From: Streptomyces lacrimifluminis
Lineage (GTDB): Bacteria > Actinomycetota > Actinomycetes > Streptomycetales > Streptomycetaceae
Direction: 5' to 3'
DNA: 64,000 bases
NCBI RefSeq assembly: GCF_014646095.1
Contig: NZ_BMMU01000030.1
Span: 31,325 to 95,324 of the forward strand
Shown here piece by piece: positions 8,090-16,593 of this stretch. The translations under genes and the position numbers were made by a program. Numbering within the stretch: position 1 is the first letter of the stretch; each line of letters opens with the position of its first letter. Below the pieces are notes generated by a model. That model did no database searches. It was not told the origin of the DNA and saw nothing but the letters and a program-made list of their open reading frames with translations.

Positions 8090-8737
8090 ATGGGTCAGCC
8101 GGTGGAAAGTGAATCGGGAGAGCGCGATTCAGGAGGTGCGGCGCAGCCCGAATTGCCGCCGGGACAGCGCGTACAGCGCGGCTGGCCGGTCACCCATTAT
8201 GGGCCGGTGCCCAAATTCCGCCCCGAACGCTGGGAGTTCAGGGTTTTCGGCGCCACCGCCGACGGTGACAAGCACTGCTGGAACCACGAGGAGTTCACGG
8301 CCCTGCCGCACTCCTCCGTTCTGGCCGACCTGCACTGCGTGACGAAGTTCAGCATGCTCGGCGCCGAGTGGGGCGGAATTCCGGCGCGGACGATCCTTGC
8401 GGCGGCTCCGCCGGCGCCCGAGGTCACGCACGTCATGGTCTGGGCGGAATACGGCTTCAGCTCGAATCTCCGACTGGCCGATTTCGCCTCCGACGGCACG
8501 ATCTTCGCCACCCACAAGGACGGTGAACTCCTCACCGCCGAACACGGCTTCCCGCTCCGGCTGGTCGTGCCCCACCTGTACGCCTGGAAGGGTCCCAAGT
8601 GGGTGCGCGGGGTCGAGTACATGACCGCGGACCGCCGCGGCTTCTGGGAGGAGCGCGGCTATCACAACGTCGGCGACCCGTGGCGCGAGCAGCGCTACTC
8701 CTACCAGGAGGAGCCCGGGGACGGCCCCGAGCTCTGA
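8090..8737 (+). CDS. Sulfite oxidase-like molybdopterin-dependent oxidoreductase
   Basis: 215 residues, matching the short single-domain members of the sulfite-oxidase/MsrP-like molybdopterin fold. The likely Mo-binding cysteine is Cys83 in DLHCVTKFS, and the WGGIPARTIL and LRLVVPHLYAWKGPKWVRGVEYM segments are typical of the family. No signal peptide is seen, so it is probably cytoplasmic, unlike periplasmic MsrP. The substrate is unknown. The start at 8090 has AGGATGGAG before it. Codon use is somewhat less GC-rich at third positions than in its neighbours. Confidence 0.85.
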   Translation: MGQPVESESGERDSGGAAQPELPPGQRVQRGWPVTHYGPVPKFRPERWEFRVFGATADGDKHCWNHEEFTALPHSSVLADLHCVTKFSMLGAEWGGIPARTILAAAPPAPEVTHVMVWAEYGFSSNLRLADFASDGTIFATHKDGELLTAEHGFPLRLVVPHLYAWKGPKWVRGVEYMTADRRGFWEERGYHNVGDPWREQRYSYQEEPGDGPEL

Positions 8738-8754
8738 GGTCCTGAGTGTTGAGG

Positions 8755-9240
8755 TCAGTGGTGGTAGCGGTGCACCACCGCGTGGCCCTTGCCGCGGCCG
8801 ATCGTCCACTTGTTGACCGGTGTGGTGATCACGAAGGCGGCGGCGAGCGCGATGGCCAGTACCCACCAGAAGCTCGCGTCCGTCAGTTCGGCGTCCATCG
8901 CTCCCGGCCAGAAGAGGATCACGCCGTTGTCGATCAGCTCCATCACGGCGATGGAGAGGGTGTCGGCGGCGAGCGCGACCCGGATCGCGGTCTTGAGGCC
9001 GACGCCCGCCTTCAGGACGCCGCGCAGGGTGAAGGCGTAGCCGAAGAAGAAGGCGAGTGTGATCGCCAGGACCAGCGTGGGGACGTCGCCCCAGCCGAGC
9101 GCGGTGCCGATCACCATGCCCAGCACCTCGCCGATGGCGCAGCCGGTCAGACAGTGAAGGGTGGCCTGGACGGCCACGGCCCAGGTGGCGGCCGGGGTGT
9201 GGGCTGGTGTGTGCTGGTGTGCGTGTGTCTGGTGCTCCAT
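8755..9240 (-). CDS. DUF4396-family membrane protein with His-rich N-terminus
   Basis: 161 residues. The N-terminus is rich in His (MEHQTHAHQHTPAHTP), followed by about four hydrophobic helices (roughly 25-50, 55-80, 90-120, 130-150). The product matches the DUF4396 type; no biochemical role is established to my knowledge. A CsoR-like C-run/G-run palindrome lies 47-67 nt upstream, so I infer a link to copper or another thiophilic metal, which a His-rich tail could bind. The start at 9240 has GGGAG five nt upstream; the frame continues 16 codons further 5' without support. Confidence 0.75.
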   Translation of the reverse strand: MEHQTHAHQHTPAHTPAATWAVAVQATLHCLTGCAIGEVLGMVIGTALGWGDVPTLVLAITLAFFFGYAFTLRGVLKAGVGLKTAIRVALAADTLSIAVMELIDNGVILFWPGAMDAELTDASFWWVLAIALAAAFVITTPVNKWTIGRGKGHAVVHRYHH

Positions 9241-9287
9241 GAGTGCTCCCGGTGTCACGCGGTCACGGTTTCCTGCACTCGTCAGCA

Positions 9288-9307
9288 ATATACCCCCCGG
9301 GGGTATT
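9288..9307 (-). promoter_or_regulatory. CsoR-like operator upstream of the DUF4396 gene
   Basis: ATATACCCCCCGGGGGTATT carries the TACCCCC/GGGGGTA palindrome that copper-sensing CsoR repressors bind in actinobacteria. A further partial copy (CCCGGGTATTGCCCC) follows at 9308-9322. It overlaps the expected promoter of the gene at 8755-9240. Related RcnR/FrmR-family regulators use similar sites, so the metal is not proven. Confidence 0.6.
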
Positions 9308-9336
9308 CCCGGGTATTGCCCCCGCTGCTCTGTGTC

Positions 9337-10206
9337 CTACCCGTCCCGGAGTTTCTTCAGCCGCTCCACGTCCGCCGCGTGCCCCTCCTTCCCGCCGGGC
9401 GTCTCGATGATCAGCGGTACGCCGTCGGTCGCGGGGTGCGTCATCAGCGCGCGGAACGGGTCCTCGCCGATATGACCCGCGCCGATGTTCGCGTGCCGGT
9501 CCTTGTGCGCGCCGACCACGTCCTTGGAGTCGTTGGCGTGGATCAGCTTCAGCCGCCCCTCGCCGACCGTGTCCACGAGCAGGTCGAGGGTCTGGTGCAT
9601 CCCGCTGGGCCCGGTCAGATCGTGCCCGGCGGCGAAGATGTGGCAGGTGTCGAGGCAGACGCCGAGCTTCGGATGGGCGTCGAGCGCCTCGAAGTACGGC
9701 CCGAAGTCCCAGGTGCGCGAGCAGAGGGAGGAGCCCTGCCCCGCGGTCGATTCGAGGAGCAGATACGGGTCGTCGTCGTGGGTGAGCTCGTCGAGCAGCG
9801 GCAGCAGGTGCTCCCGTACCTGCTTGAGGGCCACGGACCGCTCCCGCCCGCCGGTCGCGCTCCCGGTGTGCACCACCACGCCCAGCGCGCCGATCTCCCG
9901 CCCGCGCCGCAGTGAATGGCGCAGCGACTCCACCGACCGCTCGACGGTCGCCTCGGTGTGCGAACCGAAGTTGATCAGGTACGGGGCATGGACGTACGCC
10001 GGGATCGAGCCCTCGGCGCAGGCCGTCCGGAACTCCTCGTCCTGCCGGGGATTGCCGACGGGCGTCGCCCAGCCACGCGGATTGGCGACGAAGACCTGAA
10101 CCGTCTCGGCCAGGAGGTCGCGGGCGTAGGACAGGCCGACGGAGTGGAGACCGCCGGCCACGGGAACATGGCCGCCGACGGGATTGCGGAGCTGCTTGCT
10201 GGTCAC
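9337..10206 (-). CDS. nfo: Deoxyribonuclease IV (endonuclease IV, AP endonuclease)
   Basis: 289 residues with the TIM-barrel AP endonuclease fold that cuts abasic sites in base-excision repair. Zinc-ligand motifs are visible: YVHAPYLINFGS, LGVVVHTGS, LLLESTAGQG, LGVCLDTCHIFAAG, LIHANDSKD with DRHANIGAGHIG, and LIIETPG. The GTG at 10206 gives MTSKQLRNPVGGHVPVAGG; an AAAGG lies too close to act well, so the start is the least certain part. Confidence 0.92.
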   Translation of the reverse strand: MTSKQLRNPVGGHVPVAGGLHSVGLSYARDLLAETVQVFVANPRGWATPVGNPRQDEEFRTACAEGSIPAYVHAPYLINFGSHTEATVERSVESLRHSLRRGREIGALGVVVHTGSATGGRERSVALKQVREHLLPLLDELTHDDDPYLLLESTAGQGSSLCSRTWDFGPYFEALDAHPKLGVCLDTCHIFAAGHDLTGPSGMHQTLDLLVDTVGEGRLKLIHANDSKDVVGAHKDRHANIGAGHIGEDPFRALMTHPATDGVPLIIETPGGKEGHAADVERLKKLRDG

Positions 10207-10289
10207 CCTTTCAGGGTGGCACGCGGCGCTCCGTGTCCCGTCGGCGGATGCCGATGGCCTGCGACTGCGACTGCGACTGTCCGCAGGGG

Positions 10290-12245
10290 TCAGCGGATCG
10301 TGATGGTGATCGTCGACCCCTTGGCGGCGGTGCCGCCGCCGTCCACGGACTGCTTCTTCACGGTGTCGCCGAAGAGCCCGAGCAGCCCCCGGTCCTCCTC
10401 GACCGCGAACCCGGCCCCCTCCAGAGCCGCCTTCGCGTCGTCGACGCTGTCGCCCACCACATCCGGGACCTCGATCATCTCGGGACCCTTGGAGACCGTC
10501 AGCGTGACCGTGTCGCCCTCCTCGGCCTCGCTGCCGGCCGCCGGTGACTGGACGGCGACCTGCCCCTGCGCGAACTCGTCCGAGGTGACGGACTTGGCGG
10601 CGACCTCGACCTTCAGTCCCGCCTCCTCCAGCACGGCCTGCGCGTCGGCGAGGTCGGCGCCGGTGACGTCGGAGACCTCCACCGGGCTGCCCTTGCTGAC
10701 GACGAGGGCGATCGCGGAACCCGCACGCCGCTCGGTGCCCGGACCCGGGCTGGTGCTGATCACGGAACCGCGGGGCACCTCCTCGCTGAACTCCCGGGTG
10801 ACCCTCCCCGGCTCCAGACCGCTCCGCTTCAGCAGCGCCCTGGCCTTGTCGAGGCGGTCGCCCGTGACCTGGGGCACCGGAACTGTCTCCGGCCCCAGGG
10901 AGATGGTCAGCGTCACGGTGTCGTTGACCCGGATACGCTCGCCGACCTTCGGATCCGTACTGATGACGCTGCCGCGCCGCACCGTGTCGCTGTAGTCCTC
11001 GTCGCGCCTCACCTCGAGCCCGGCGTCCTGCAGCCGGGCCGTGGCCCGCGCCTCGGGCTGTGACAGCACCGTCGGGACCTGTGTGAACTGCCCGGAGTTG
11101 ATGTACCAGACGCCCGCCCCCGCACCGAGGACGAGCAGCACGGCGACGAGGACGGCGAGCGGCGTACGCCGCTTCCGCTCCCGCGCGGCCCGCCGGGAGG
11201 GCGGAGCGGGTGCCGGGGGAGCGCCGACGGCGCCCAGCCGACTGGTCCGGTTCAACCGCCGCTCGTCGACCGGGGGTTCGTCCTCGTTTACGGGCAGGGG
11301 CCGGGGCACGGACAGCGCGCGCGGGATGACACTCGTCAGGTTCTCGGCGTTGCCGTGCTCCGAGGTGACGGCCTGCGGCGGTACGGCGTCCAGTTGCTCG
11401 GCGTCGAGCGAGCCGCGCGTCTCCAGGACCTGCGAGAGCAGTGCCACGGCGTCGTACGGGCGGATGTCGGCGTTGCGCGCGGTGGCCGAGGCGACCAGCG
11501 CGTCCAGCTCGAAGGCCAGCCCCGGTACGACGGCCGAGGGCGGCGGCACGTCCTCGTGCAGGTGCTTGTAGAGCACGAGCGCGGGGGAGTCGCCGTAGTG
11601 CGGCTGGTCGCCGGTCAGCATCTCGTAGAGGACGATTCCGCAGGCGTACACGTCGACCCGGGGATCGGCGGTGCCGCTCTCGATCTGCTCGGGCGCCAGG
11701 TAGGAGACGGTGCCGAGGACGGAGCCGGTCGTGTTGGTGACCGTGTCCACGGCCCGCACGAGTCCGAAGTCGGCGACCTTGACCCGCCCGTCGTCCCCTA
11801 TCAGCACGTTCTCGGGCTTCATGTCGCGGTGCACGAACCCGGCCCGGTGCGCGGCGCCGAGGGCGGCGAGCACCGGCTCCAGGATGTCGAGCGCGGCCCT
11901 CGGCTGGAGCGCGCCACGCTCGCGCAGCACGTCACGCAGGGTGCAGCCGGCGACGTACTCCATGGCGAGATACACGTACGGCCCGTCGGTGCCCTGGTCG
12001 AAGACCTGCACGACGTTCGGGTGCGCGAGCCGGGCCACGGACTTCGCTTCCCGGATGAACCGCTCGACGAAGGACACGTCGGCGGCGAGCGTCGGATGCA
12101 TGACCTTGAGAGCGAGCACACGGTCGAGACGGGTGTCCACGGCCCGGTAGACCGTGGCCATCCCGCCGACCGCGATCCGCGCGTCCACGCGATAGCGACC
12201 GTCGAGCAGCTGCCCGACGAGAGGGTCCTGAAGGGTCGTGTCCAC
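10290..12245 (-). CDS. Transmembrane Ser/Thr protein kinase with four PASTA repeats
   Basis: 651 residues. The kinase domain covers about 15-280, with a Gly-rich loop (IAVGGMATVY), Lys47, catalytic HRD (139-141) in FVHRDMKPEN and DFG (159-161). An acidic/Pro linker leads to one membrane helix (about 362-382) and four extracellular PASTA repeats (about 385-651), which bind muropeptides or lipid II in related kinases. It probably senses cell-wall state. The GTG at 12245 (VDTTLQDPLVG) was chosen because it starts the conserved kinase head and has TACACT 10-15 nt upstream, so the message may be leaderless. By synteny it may be the counterpart of mycobacterial PknL. Confidence 0.93.
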   Translation of the reverse strand: MDTTLQDPLVGQLLDGRYRVDARIAVGGMATVYRAVDTRLDRVLALKVMHPTLAADVSFVERFIREAKSVARLAHPNVVQVFDQGTDGPYVYLAMEYVAGCTLRDVLRERGALQPRAALDILEPVLAALGAAHRAGFVHRDMKPENVLIGDDGRVKVADFGLVRAVDTVTNTTGSVLGTVSYLAPEQIESGTADPRVDVYACGIVLYEMLTGDQPHYGDSPALVLYKHLHEDVPPPSAVVPGLAFELDALVASATARNADIRPYDAVALLSQVLETRGSLDAEQLDAVPPQAVTSEHGNAENLTSVIPRALSVPRPLPVNEDEPPVDERRLNRTSRLGAVGAPPAPAPPSRRAARERKRRTPLAVLVAVLLVLGAGAGVWYINSGQFTQVPTVLSQPEARATARLQDAGLEVRRDEDYSDTVRRGSVISTDPKVGERIRVNDTVTLTISLGPETVPVPQVTGDRLDKARALLKRSGLEPGRVTREFSEEVPRGSVISTSPGPGTERRAGSAIALVVSKGSPVEVSDVTGADLADAQAVLEEAGLKVEVAAKSVTSDEFAQGQVAVQSPAAGSEAEEGDTVTLTVSKGPEMIEVPDVVGDSVDDAKAALEGAGFAVEEDRGLLGLFGDTVKKQSVDGGGTAAKGSTITITIR

Positions 12246-12500
12246 GCAGGTGAGTGTACGAGCCACCGCTGACAAGCCCGCAGTTTCGGCCAGGAAAGCA
12301 CAGGAAAGCAGCGGTACTGAAGCCGACCTGTGACGCGGATCGCACGGGACGGGGAGGGGTTGGCGGCCGATGGATCGGACCCGCAGCCGCCGACGGCGGG
12401 AAGCTCCCACGGGAAAGTCCCGCTGGTAAACGGGCCGGAAACGGGCTGGAAACGGGTGATGCGTGGGTGGGAGATCAAAGGGTGGTGAAGCGCCGGGTGC

Positions 12501-13295
12501 CTAGAAAGCAGGTCGCTCGGGATCCAACGCGGCCAGCCCGGCAACGGGGGACGACGCCGCAGCGAAGTGCCGCCGGGGTATCCGCCCGGCCCGGTAGGCC
12601 AACCGCCCCGCCTTCACCCCGCTCCGCATGGCGGCAGCCATCAGCACGGGCTCCTGAGCCCGGGTGACGGCGGACGCCAGCATCACTCCCGCACACCCCA
12701 ACTCCATCGCCAACGCCACATCCGACGCCGTCCCCGCCCCCGCGTCCAGAATCACCGGCACACGCGCGTGCTCCACGATCAGCTGGAAGTTGTGCGGGTT
12801 GCGAATCCCCAGCCCCGACCCGATCGGCGACCCGAGCGGCATGACCGCGGCGCACCCCACGTCCTCCAGCCTGCGTGCCAGCACGGGGTCGTCGTTCGTG
12901 TACGGCAGCACGGTGAACCCGTCCTCCACCAGCACCTCCGCCGCGTCCAGCAACTCGATCGGATCCGGCAGCAGCGTCCGCTCGTCGGCGATGACCTCCA
13001 GCTTCACCACGTCCGTCCCGAGCGCCTCCCGGGCCAGCCGGGCCGTCAGCACGGCCTCCCCGGCGGTGAAGCACCCCGCGGTGTTGGGCAGCACCTGGAT
13101 GCCCAGCCGGTCCAGCACCGACAGCACCGACCCGTGCACCGAGGGATCGACGCGCCGCATCGCGACCGTCGTCAGCTCCGTGCCGGAGGCCACCAGCGCC
13201 CGCTCCAGCACGTCGAGGCTGGGCGCACCCCCCGTACCCATGATCAGCCGGGACGTGAAGGCCGTACCGCCGAGGACGAAGGGATCGTCGGCCAT
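12501..13295 (-). CDS. thiG: Thiazole synthase
   Basis: 264 residues. ThiG builds the thiazole phosphate of thiamine from 1-deoxyxylulose 5-phosphate, dehydroglycine and sulfur carried on ThiS. The TIM barrel shows the Schiff-base Lys in DVVKLEVIADE, plus VLPYTNDDPVLARRLED and the GAGTASDVALAMELG phosphate region. Its start lies 3 nt after the thiS stop, so it is the last gene of the riboswitch-controlled thiO-thiS-thiG operon. Confidence 0.96.
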   Translation of the reverse strand: MADDPFVLGGTAFTSRLIMGTGGAPSLDVLERALVASGTELTTVAMRRVDPSVHGSVLSVLDRLGIQVLPNTAGCFTAGEAVLTARLAREALGTDVVKLEVIADERTLLPDPIELLDAAEVLVEDGFTVLPYTNDDPVLARRLEDVGCAAVMPLGSPIGSGLGIRNPHNFQLIVEHARVPVILDAGAGTASDVALAMELGCAGVMLASAVTRAQEPVLMAAAMRSGVKAGRLAYRAGRIPRRHFAAASSPVAGLAALDPERPAF

Positions 13296-13298
13296 GGC

Positions 13299-13511
13299 TC
13301 AGCCCCCCTGGACGGCGGTGAGGACTTCGACGCGGTCACCCTCGGCGAGGGCGGTCGACGACCACCGCGCGCGCGGGACGACGGTTTCGTTGAGCGCGGC
13401 GGCCACCCCGGAGGGCGCCGGGGTGAGGGAACTCACCAGAGTGTCGAGCGCGGTTCCCGGGGAGACCTCGCGCCGCCGGCCGTTGACCAGAATGTTCAGG
13501 TGATGGCTCAT
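13299..13511 (-). CDS. thiS: Sulfur carrier protein ThiS
   Basis: 70 residues, ubiquitin-like, ending in the Gly-Gly (VLTAVQGG) that is adenylated and thiocarboxylated to give sulfur to ThiG. Its ATG overlaps the thiO stop (ATGA) and thiG follows at once, so the three are translationally linked. Confidence 0.95.
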   Translation of the reverse strand: MSHHLNILVNGRRREVSPGTALDTLVSSLTPAPSGVAAALNETVVPRARWSSTALAEGDRVEVLTAVQGG

Positions 13512-14671
13512 GCGAACTGCTCCATGCGTACGGTGTCGAACCGGCGGGGTGTGAAGGCCCGGGCCTCCTCGGGCAGTTCACCGGTGGCCAGCGCGCAGGC
13601 CAGCGCGTCACCGGTGACCGGGGTCAGCAGCACACCGTTGCGATAGTGGCCGGTGGCCAGCAGCAGCCCCTCCAGGGCGGTCGGACCGAGCAGCGGCGCG
13701 TTGTCGGGGGAGGCGGGGCGCAGGCCGGCCCGTGTCTCGGTCAACGGCAACTCGGTGATCCCGGGGACGAGTTCGTGGGCGTCGCGCAGCAGCTCGTACA
13801 CGCCGCCCGCCGTGACCGTCGTGTCCCAGCCCAGTTCCTCGCTCGTCGCCCCGACGACCAGCTCACCGTTCTCGCGCGGCACCAGATAGACCTGGCTGCC
13901 GCGCACCACGGCCCGCACGGTCCGGCTCAGGAACGGCGCGTACCGCTGCGGCACGGTCACCCGCAACACCTGCCCCTTCACGGGCCGTACGGGCGGCAGC
14001 ACGGCCTCCGGGACGCCCGCGAGCCGTCCGCTGAGGCTGCCCCCCGCCAGCACGATCGACCCGGCGGCCAGTTCGTCGCCGTCCGAGTCGGTCACCGACA
14101 CGGCCCGCTCCCGCCGTACGTCGAGCCGCTCGGCCCAGGTCCGGCGCAGCACCACCCCGGCCCGCTCGCACGCGTCCACCAGCGCCCCGGCCAGCCGCCG
14201 GGGGTCGATCTGGTGGTCGCCGTCCACCCGCAGCCCCCCGCGCACGCCCGGCGCGAGCATCGGCTCCAGGCGCCGGCACTCACGCCCCGAGAGCCACTCC
14301 GACTCCAGGCCCGACCGCTGCTGCAGGGCGTGCAGTTCGCGCAGTTCGGCGCGGTCGTCGGCGTCGAGTGCGACGGCGAGCGTGCCGCAGCGGCGGTAGC
14401 CGAGGTCGTGGCCGGTCAGCTCGGTGAGCTCGGCCACGAAGTCCGGGTAGCGGCGGGCCGACTCCAGGTTCAGCCCCAGCAGGGTCTGCTCGCCGTGGTG
14501 CAGCTCCGTGACGGCGGCCAGCATCCCGGCCGCCACCTGCGCGGCCCCGCCGCCCGGCTCGGGATCCACGACGGTCGTGGCGAGCCCGCGCTGCGCGGCC
14601 CGCCAGGCCGTCACCAGCCCGATGATCCCGCCTCCGACGACAACGACGTCCGAGGTGTGTGTACGCGACAT
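13508..14671 (-). CDS. thiO: Glycine oxidase
   Basis: 387 residues. A DAO-type flavoenzyme that oxidises glycine to the imine used by ThiG. The FAD-binding VVVVGGGIIGLVTAWRAAQRG is at the N-terminus. The C-terminal ATGHYRNGVLLTPVTGDAL segment is the usual flavin/substrate-site motif. It is the first gene of thiO-thiS-thiG and has a TPP riboswitch in its leader whose 3' end includes the ribosome-binding site GGGAGGGG. Confidence 0.95.
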   Translation of the reverse strand: MSRTHTSDVVVVGGGIIGLVTAWRAAQRGLATTVVDPEPGGGAAQVAAGMLAAVTELHHGEQTLLGLNLESARRYPDFVAELTELTGHDLGYRRCGTLAVALDADDRAELRELHALQQRSGLESEWLSGRECRRLEPMLAPGVRGGLRVDGDHQIDPRRLAGALVDACERAGVVLRRTWAERLDVRRERAVSVTDSDGDELAAGSIVLAGGSLSGRLAGVPEAVLPPVRPVKGQVLRVTVPQRYAPFLSRTVRAVVRGSQVYLVPRENGELVVGATSEELGWDTTVTAGGVYELLRDAHELVPGITELPLTETRAGLRPASPDNAPLLGPTALEGLLLATGHYRNGVLLTPVTGDALACALATGELPEEARAFTPRRFDTVRMEQFA

Positions 14672-14677
14672 GGGCGT

Positions 14678-14772
14678 CCAGCCCCTCCCTTCGCCGGCAT
14701 GACCCGGATCAGGTTCGTACGGTCGGAGGCCGCCCAGCCTCCCTCTCAGCCCGGTGCGTCCGGGCTCCCGCG
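14678..14772 (-). promoter_or_regulatory. Thiamine pyrophosphate (TPP) riboswitch
   Basis: Read on the minus strand, the leader contains the conserved GGGCTGAGAGGGA pyrimidine-sensing segment. About 40 nt later comes GAACCTGATCCGGGTCATGC followed by CGGCGAAGGGAGGGG. These are the J/P2-P4 and 3' core of the THI-box. It lies directly before thiO, and the GGGAGGGG at its 3' end is the likely ribosome-binding site, so control is probably on translation initiation. Confidence 0.93.
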
Positions 14773-14832
14773 AGTGCTTACGCTGGTCACCCTAGCCCGC
14801 GGGGCAACTCACATGTAAGGGAGCCTCCGCCC

Positions 14833-15225
14833 ATGGCCCGATCGCTCGACGGTCTCGTCCTCGCCCCGGTCATGGACCAGGCGCCGGGCCAGGTGGGTAC
14901 GCGCACCCGGTTCACCTACCACGAGCAGGACGGTGGGATCTGGGCCGAGTACGCGGGCGGGGATGTCGTACGCGGCCGTCTCGTGGGTACGCGGGAGGGG
15001 GACCGTCTCGACTTCCGGTACGTGCAGCTGAAGCTCGACGGGACGACGTCCTCGGGCCACTGTGTGTCCGAGGTGACCGAACTGCCGGACGGGCGGGTGC
15101 GGTTGACGGAGACCTGGGAGTGGGAGTCGCAGCCGGGCAGTGGGACGAGCCTGGTCGAGGAAGTCGCGGAAGCCGAACGAGTCGAGCCCGTGGGTGTGCA
15201 GCAGGTCACTGACCGCGCCCACTGA
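14833..15225 (+). CDS. Small conserved protein of unknown function
   Basis: 130 residues with the pattern RFTYHEQDGGIWAEYAGG, then VRGRLVGT, LDFRY and LTETWEWES. This looks like a small antiparallel beta-barrel. Similar proteins are often labelled N-acetylglutamate synthase in databases, but nothing here resembles an acetyltransferase, so I do not accept that label. The ATG at 14833 has AGGGAG upstream. It is divergent from thiO, and its stop overlaps the region of a palindrome that precedes the next gene. Confidence 0.75.
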   Translation: MARSLDGLVLAPVMDQAPGQVGTRTRFTYHEQDGGIWAEYAGGDVVRGRLVGTREGDRLDFRYVQLKLDGTTSSGHCVSEVTELPDGRVRLTETWEWESQPGSGTSLVEEVAEAERVEPVGVQQVTDRAH

Positions 15226-15240
15226 CTGACAATTTGTCAG
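15226..15240. promoter_or_regulatory. Perfect inverted repeat in the promoter of the FAD oxidoreductase gene
   Basis: CTGACAA and TTGTCAG flank a single central T. The repeat lies in the spacer of a possible promoter (CTGACT at 15222-15227, TATGGT at 15245-15250, 17-nt spacing). That -10 box would start a leaderless message at the GTG of 15258. Position and symmetry suggest an operator for an unidentified dimeric repressor. Confidence 0.5.
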
Positions 15241-15257
15241 TTGTCTATGGTGATCGG

Positions 15258-16496
15258 GTGAGTGAGCAGACGCAGACACAGGGCACACAGGGCTTGTCGC
15301 AGCCGCGGCGCGTGGTCGTCGTGGGTGCGGGCATGGCCGGGGTGCAGAGCGCGGTCGCCCTGCGGGAGCAGGGGTTCACCGGCACCGTCACGCTGTTCGG
15401 CGCCGAACCCCATCAGCCGTACGACCGGCCCCCGCTGTCCAAGGCCGTCCTGCTCGGCAAGGCGGAGGGCTCCGCCTTCGACGTCGACTTCGAGGCCCTC
15501 GGCATCGAACTGCTGCTCGGGCGCGAGGTGCTGGGCGTCCGGGCCGGCGAACACGAGCTGGACACCCCTGAGGGACCCGTGCCCTACGACGCCCTGGTCC
15601 TCGCGACCGGCGCCGAGCCGATCCGGCTGCCGGGCACCGAGGGCGTACCCGGTGTGCATCTGCTGCGCACCCTCGACGACACCGAGCGGCTGCGGCCCGT
15701 ACTCGCGCGCCAGCACGACATCGTGGTCGTCGGGGCCGGCTGGATCGGCGCCGAGTTCGCCACCGCCGCGCGCGAGGCCGGCTGCGCCGTCACCGTCGTC
15801 GAGGCCGCCGACCGGCCGCTCGCGGGCGCCCTGCCCGCCGAGGTGGCCGCGCCGATGGCCGCCTGGTACGCCGACAGCGGCGCCTCGTTGCGCACCCACG
15901 CGCGCGTGGCCCGCGTCGAGCCCGGCGCGGTGGTGCTCGACGACGGCTCGCGGCTGCCCGCGGGCGCTGTCGTCGTCGGCATCGGGGCCCGCCCGGCCAC
16001 GGCCTGGCTCGCGGGCTCGGGGATCGCCCTGGGCGACCACCGCGAGGTCGTCGCCGACGACCACCTGCGCACCTCCGCGGCGGATGTCTACGCGGTCGGC
16101 GACTGCGCCTCCTTCCCGTCGGGAAGGTACGGCCGGCGCCTTCTGGTCCACCACTGGGACAACGCGCTCCAGGGACCCCGCACGGTCGCCGCGAACATCA
16201 TCGGGGAGACCCCGGCGGTCTACGACCCGGTCCCGTACTTCTGGTCGGAGCAGTTCGGCCGCTTCGTCCAGTACGTCGGCCACCACCAGTCCGCCGACAC
16301 CACCCTCTGGCGCGGCGACCCCTCAGGCCCCGCCTGGACGGTCTGCTGGCTGCGGGAGGGCCGTCTGGTCGCCCTGCTGGCCGTGGGCCGCCCCCGGGAC
16401 CTGGCTCAGGGGCGCCGCCTGGTCGAGGCGGGCACCCTGATGGACGCCGAGGCGCTGACCGACCCGTCCCGGCCCCTGAAGGCGGCCACGGCCTAG
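15258..16496 (+). CDS. FAD-dependent NAD(P)H oxidoreductase (ferredoxin/rubredoxin reductase-like)
   Basis: 412 residues with the two-dinucleotide-binding fold of BphA4/PdR-type reductases: FAD site VVVVGAGMAGVQSA near the N-terminus, YDRPPLSK, and NAD(P) site VVGAGWIGAEFA. The second FAD contact is VYAVGDCASF, followed by HHWDNALQGPRTVAANI. It would pass electrons from NAD(P)H to a ferredoxin or similar partner; no partner is encoded next to it. The start at GTG 15258 avoids a hydrophobic run that the longer frame would add. A palindrome overlaps its promoter. Confidence 0.88.
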   Translation: MSEQTQTQGTQGLSQPRRVVVVGAGMAGVQSAVALREQGFTGTVTLFGAEPHQPYDRPPLSKAVLLGKAEGSAFDVDFEALGIELLLGREVLGVRAGEHELDTPEGPVPYDALVLATGAEPIRLPGTEGVPGVHLLRTLDDTERLRPVLARQHDIVVVGAGWIGAEFATAAREAGCAVTVVEAADRPLAGALPAEVAAPMAAWYADSGASLRTHARVARVEPGAVVLDDGSRLPAGAVVVGIGARPATAWLAGSGIALGDHREVVADDHLRTSAADVYAVGDCASFPSGRYGRRLLVHHWDNALQGPRTVAANIIGETPAVYDPVPYFWSEQFGRFVQYVGHHQSADTTLWRGDPSGPAWTVCWLREGRLVALLAVGRPRDLAQGRRLVEAGTLMDAEALTDPSRPLKAATA

Positions 16497-16593
16497 CGCG
16501 ACGCGGCTGACGAGATGGCTCGACGCCACCGGATCGGCGCAGGTCGGAGGGGCTTGGCTTCCGACTGTCAGTGCGGGATGGCAGGCTTGTCCC

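Noticed and set aside
14833..15225. N-acetylglutamate synthase label for the small protein
   Set aside because: No acetyl-CoA binding motif or GNAT fold pattern; the label seems inherited from other databases.
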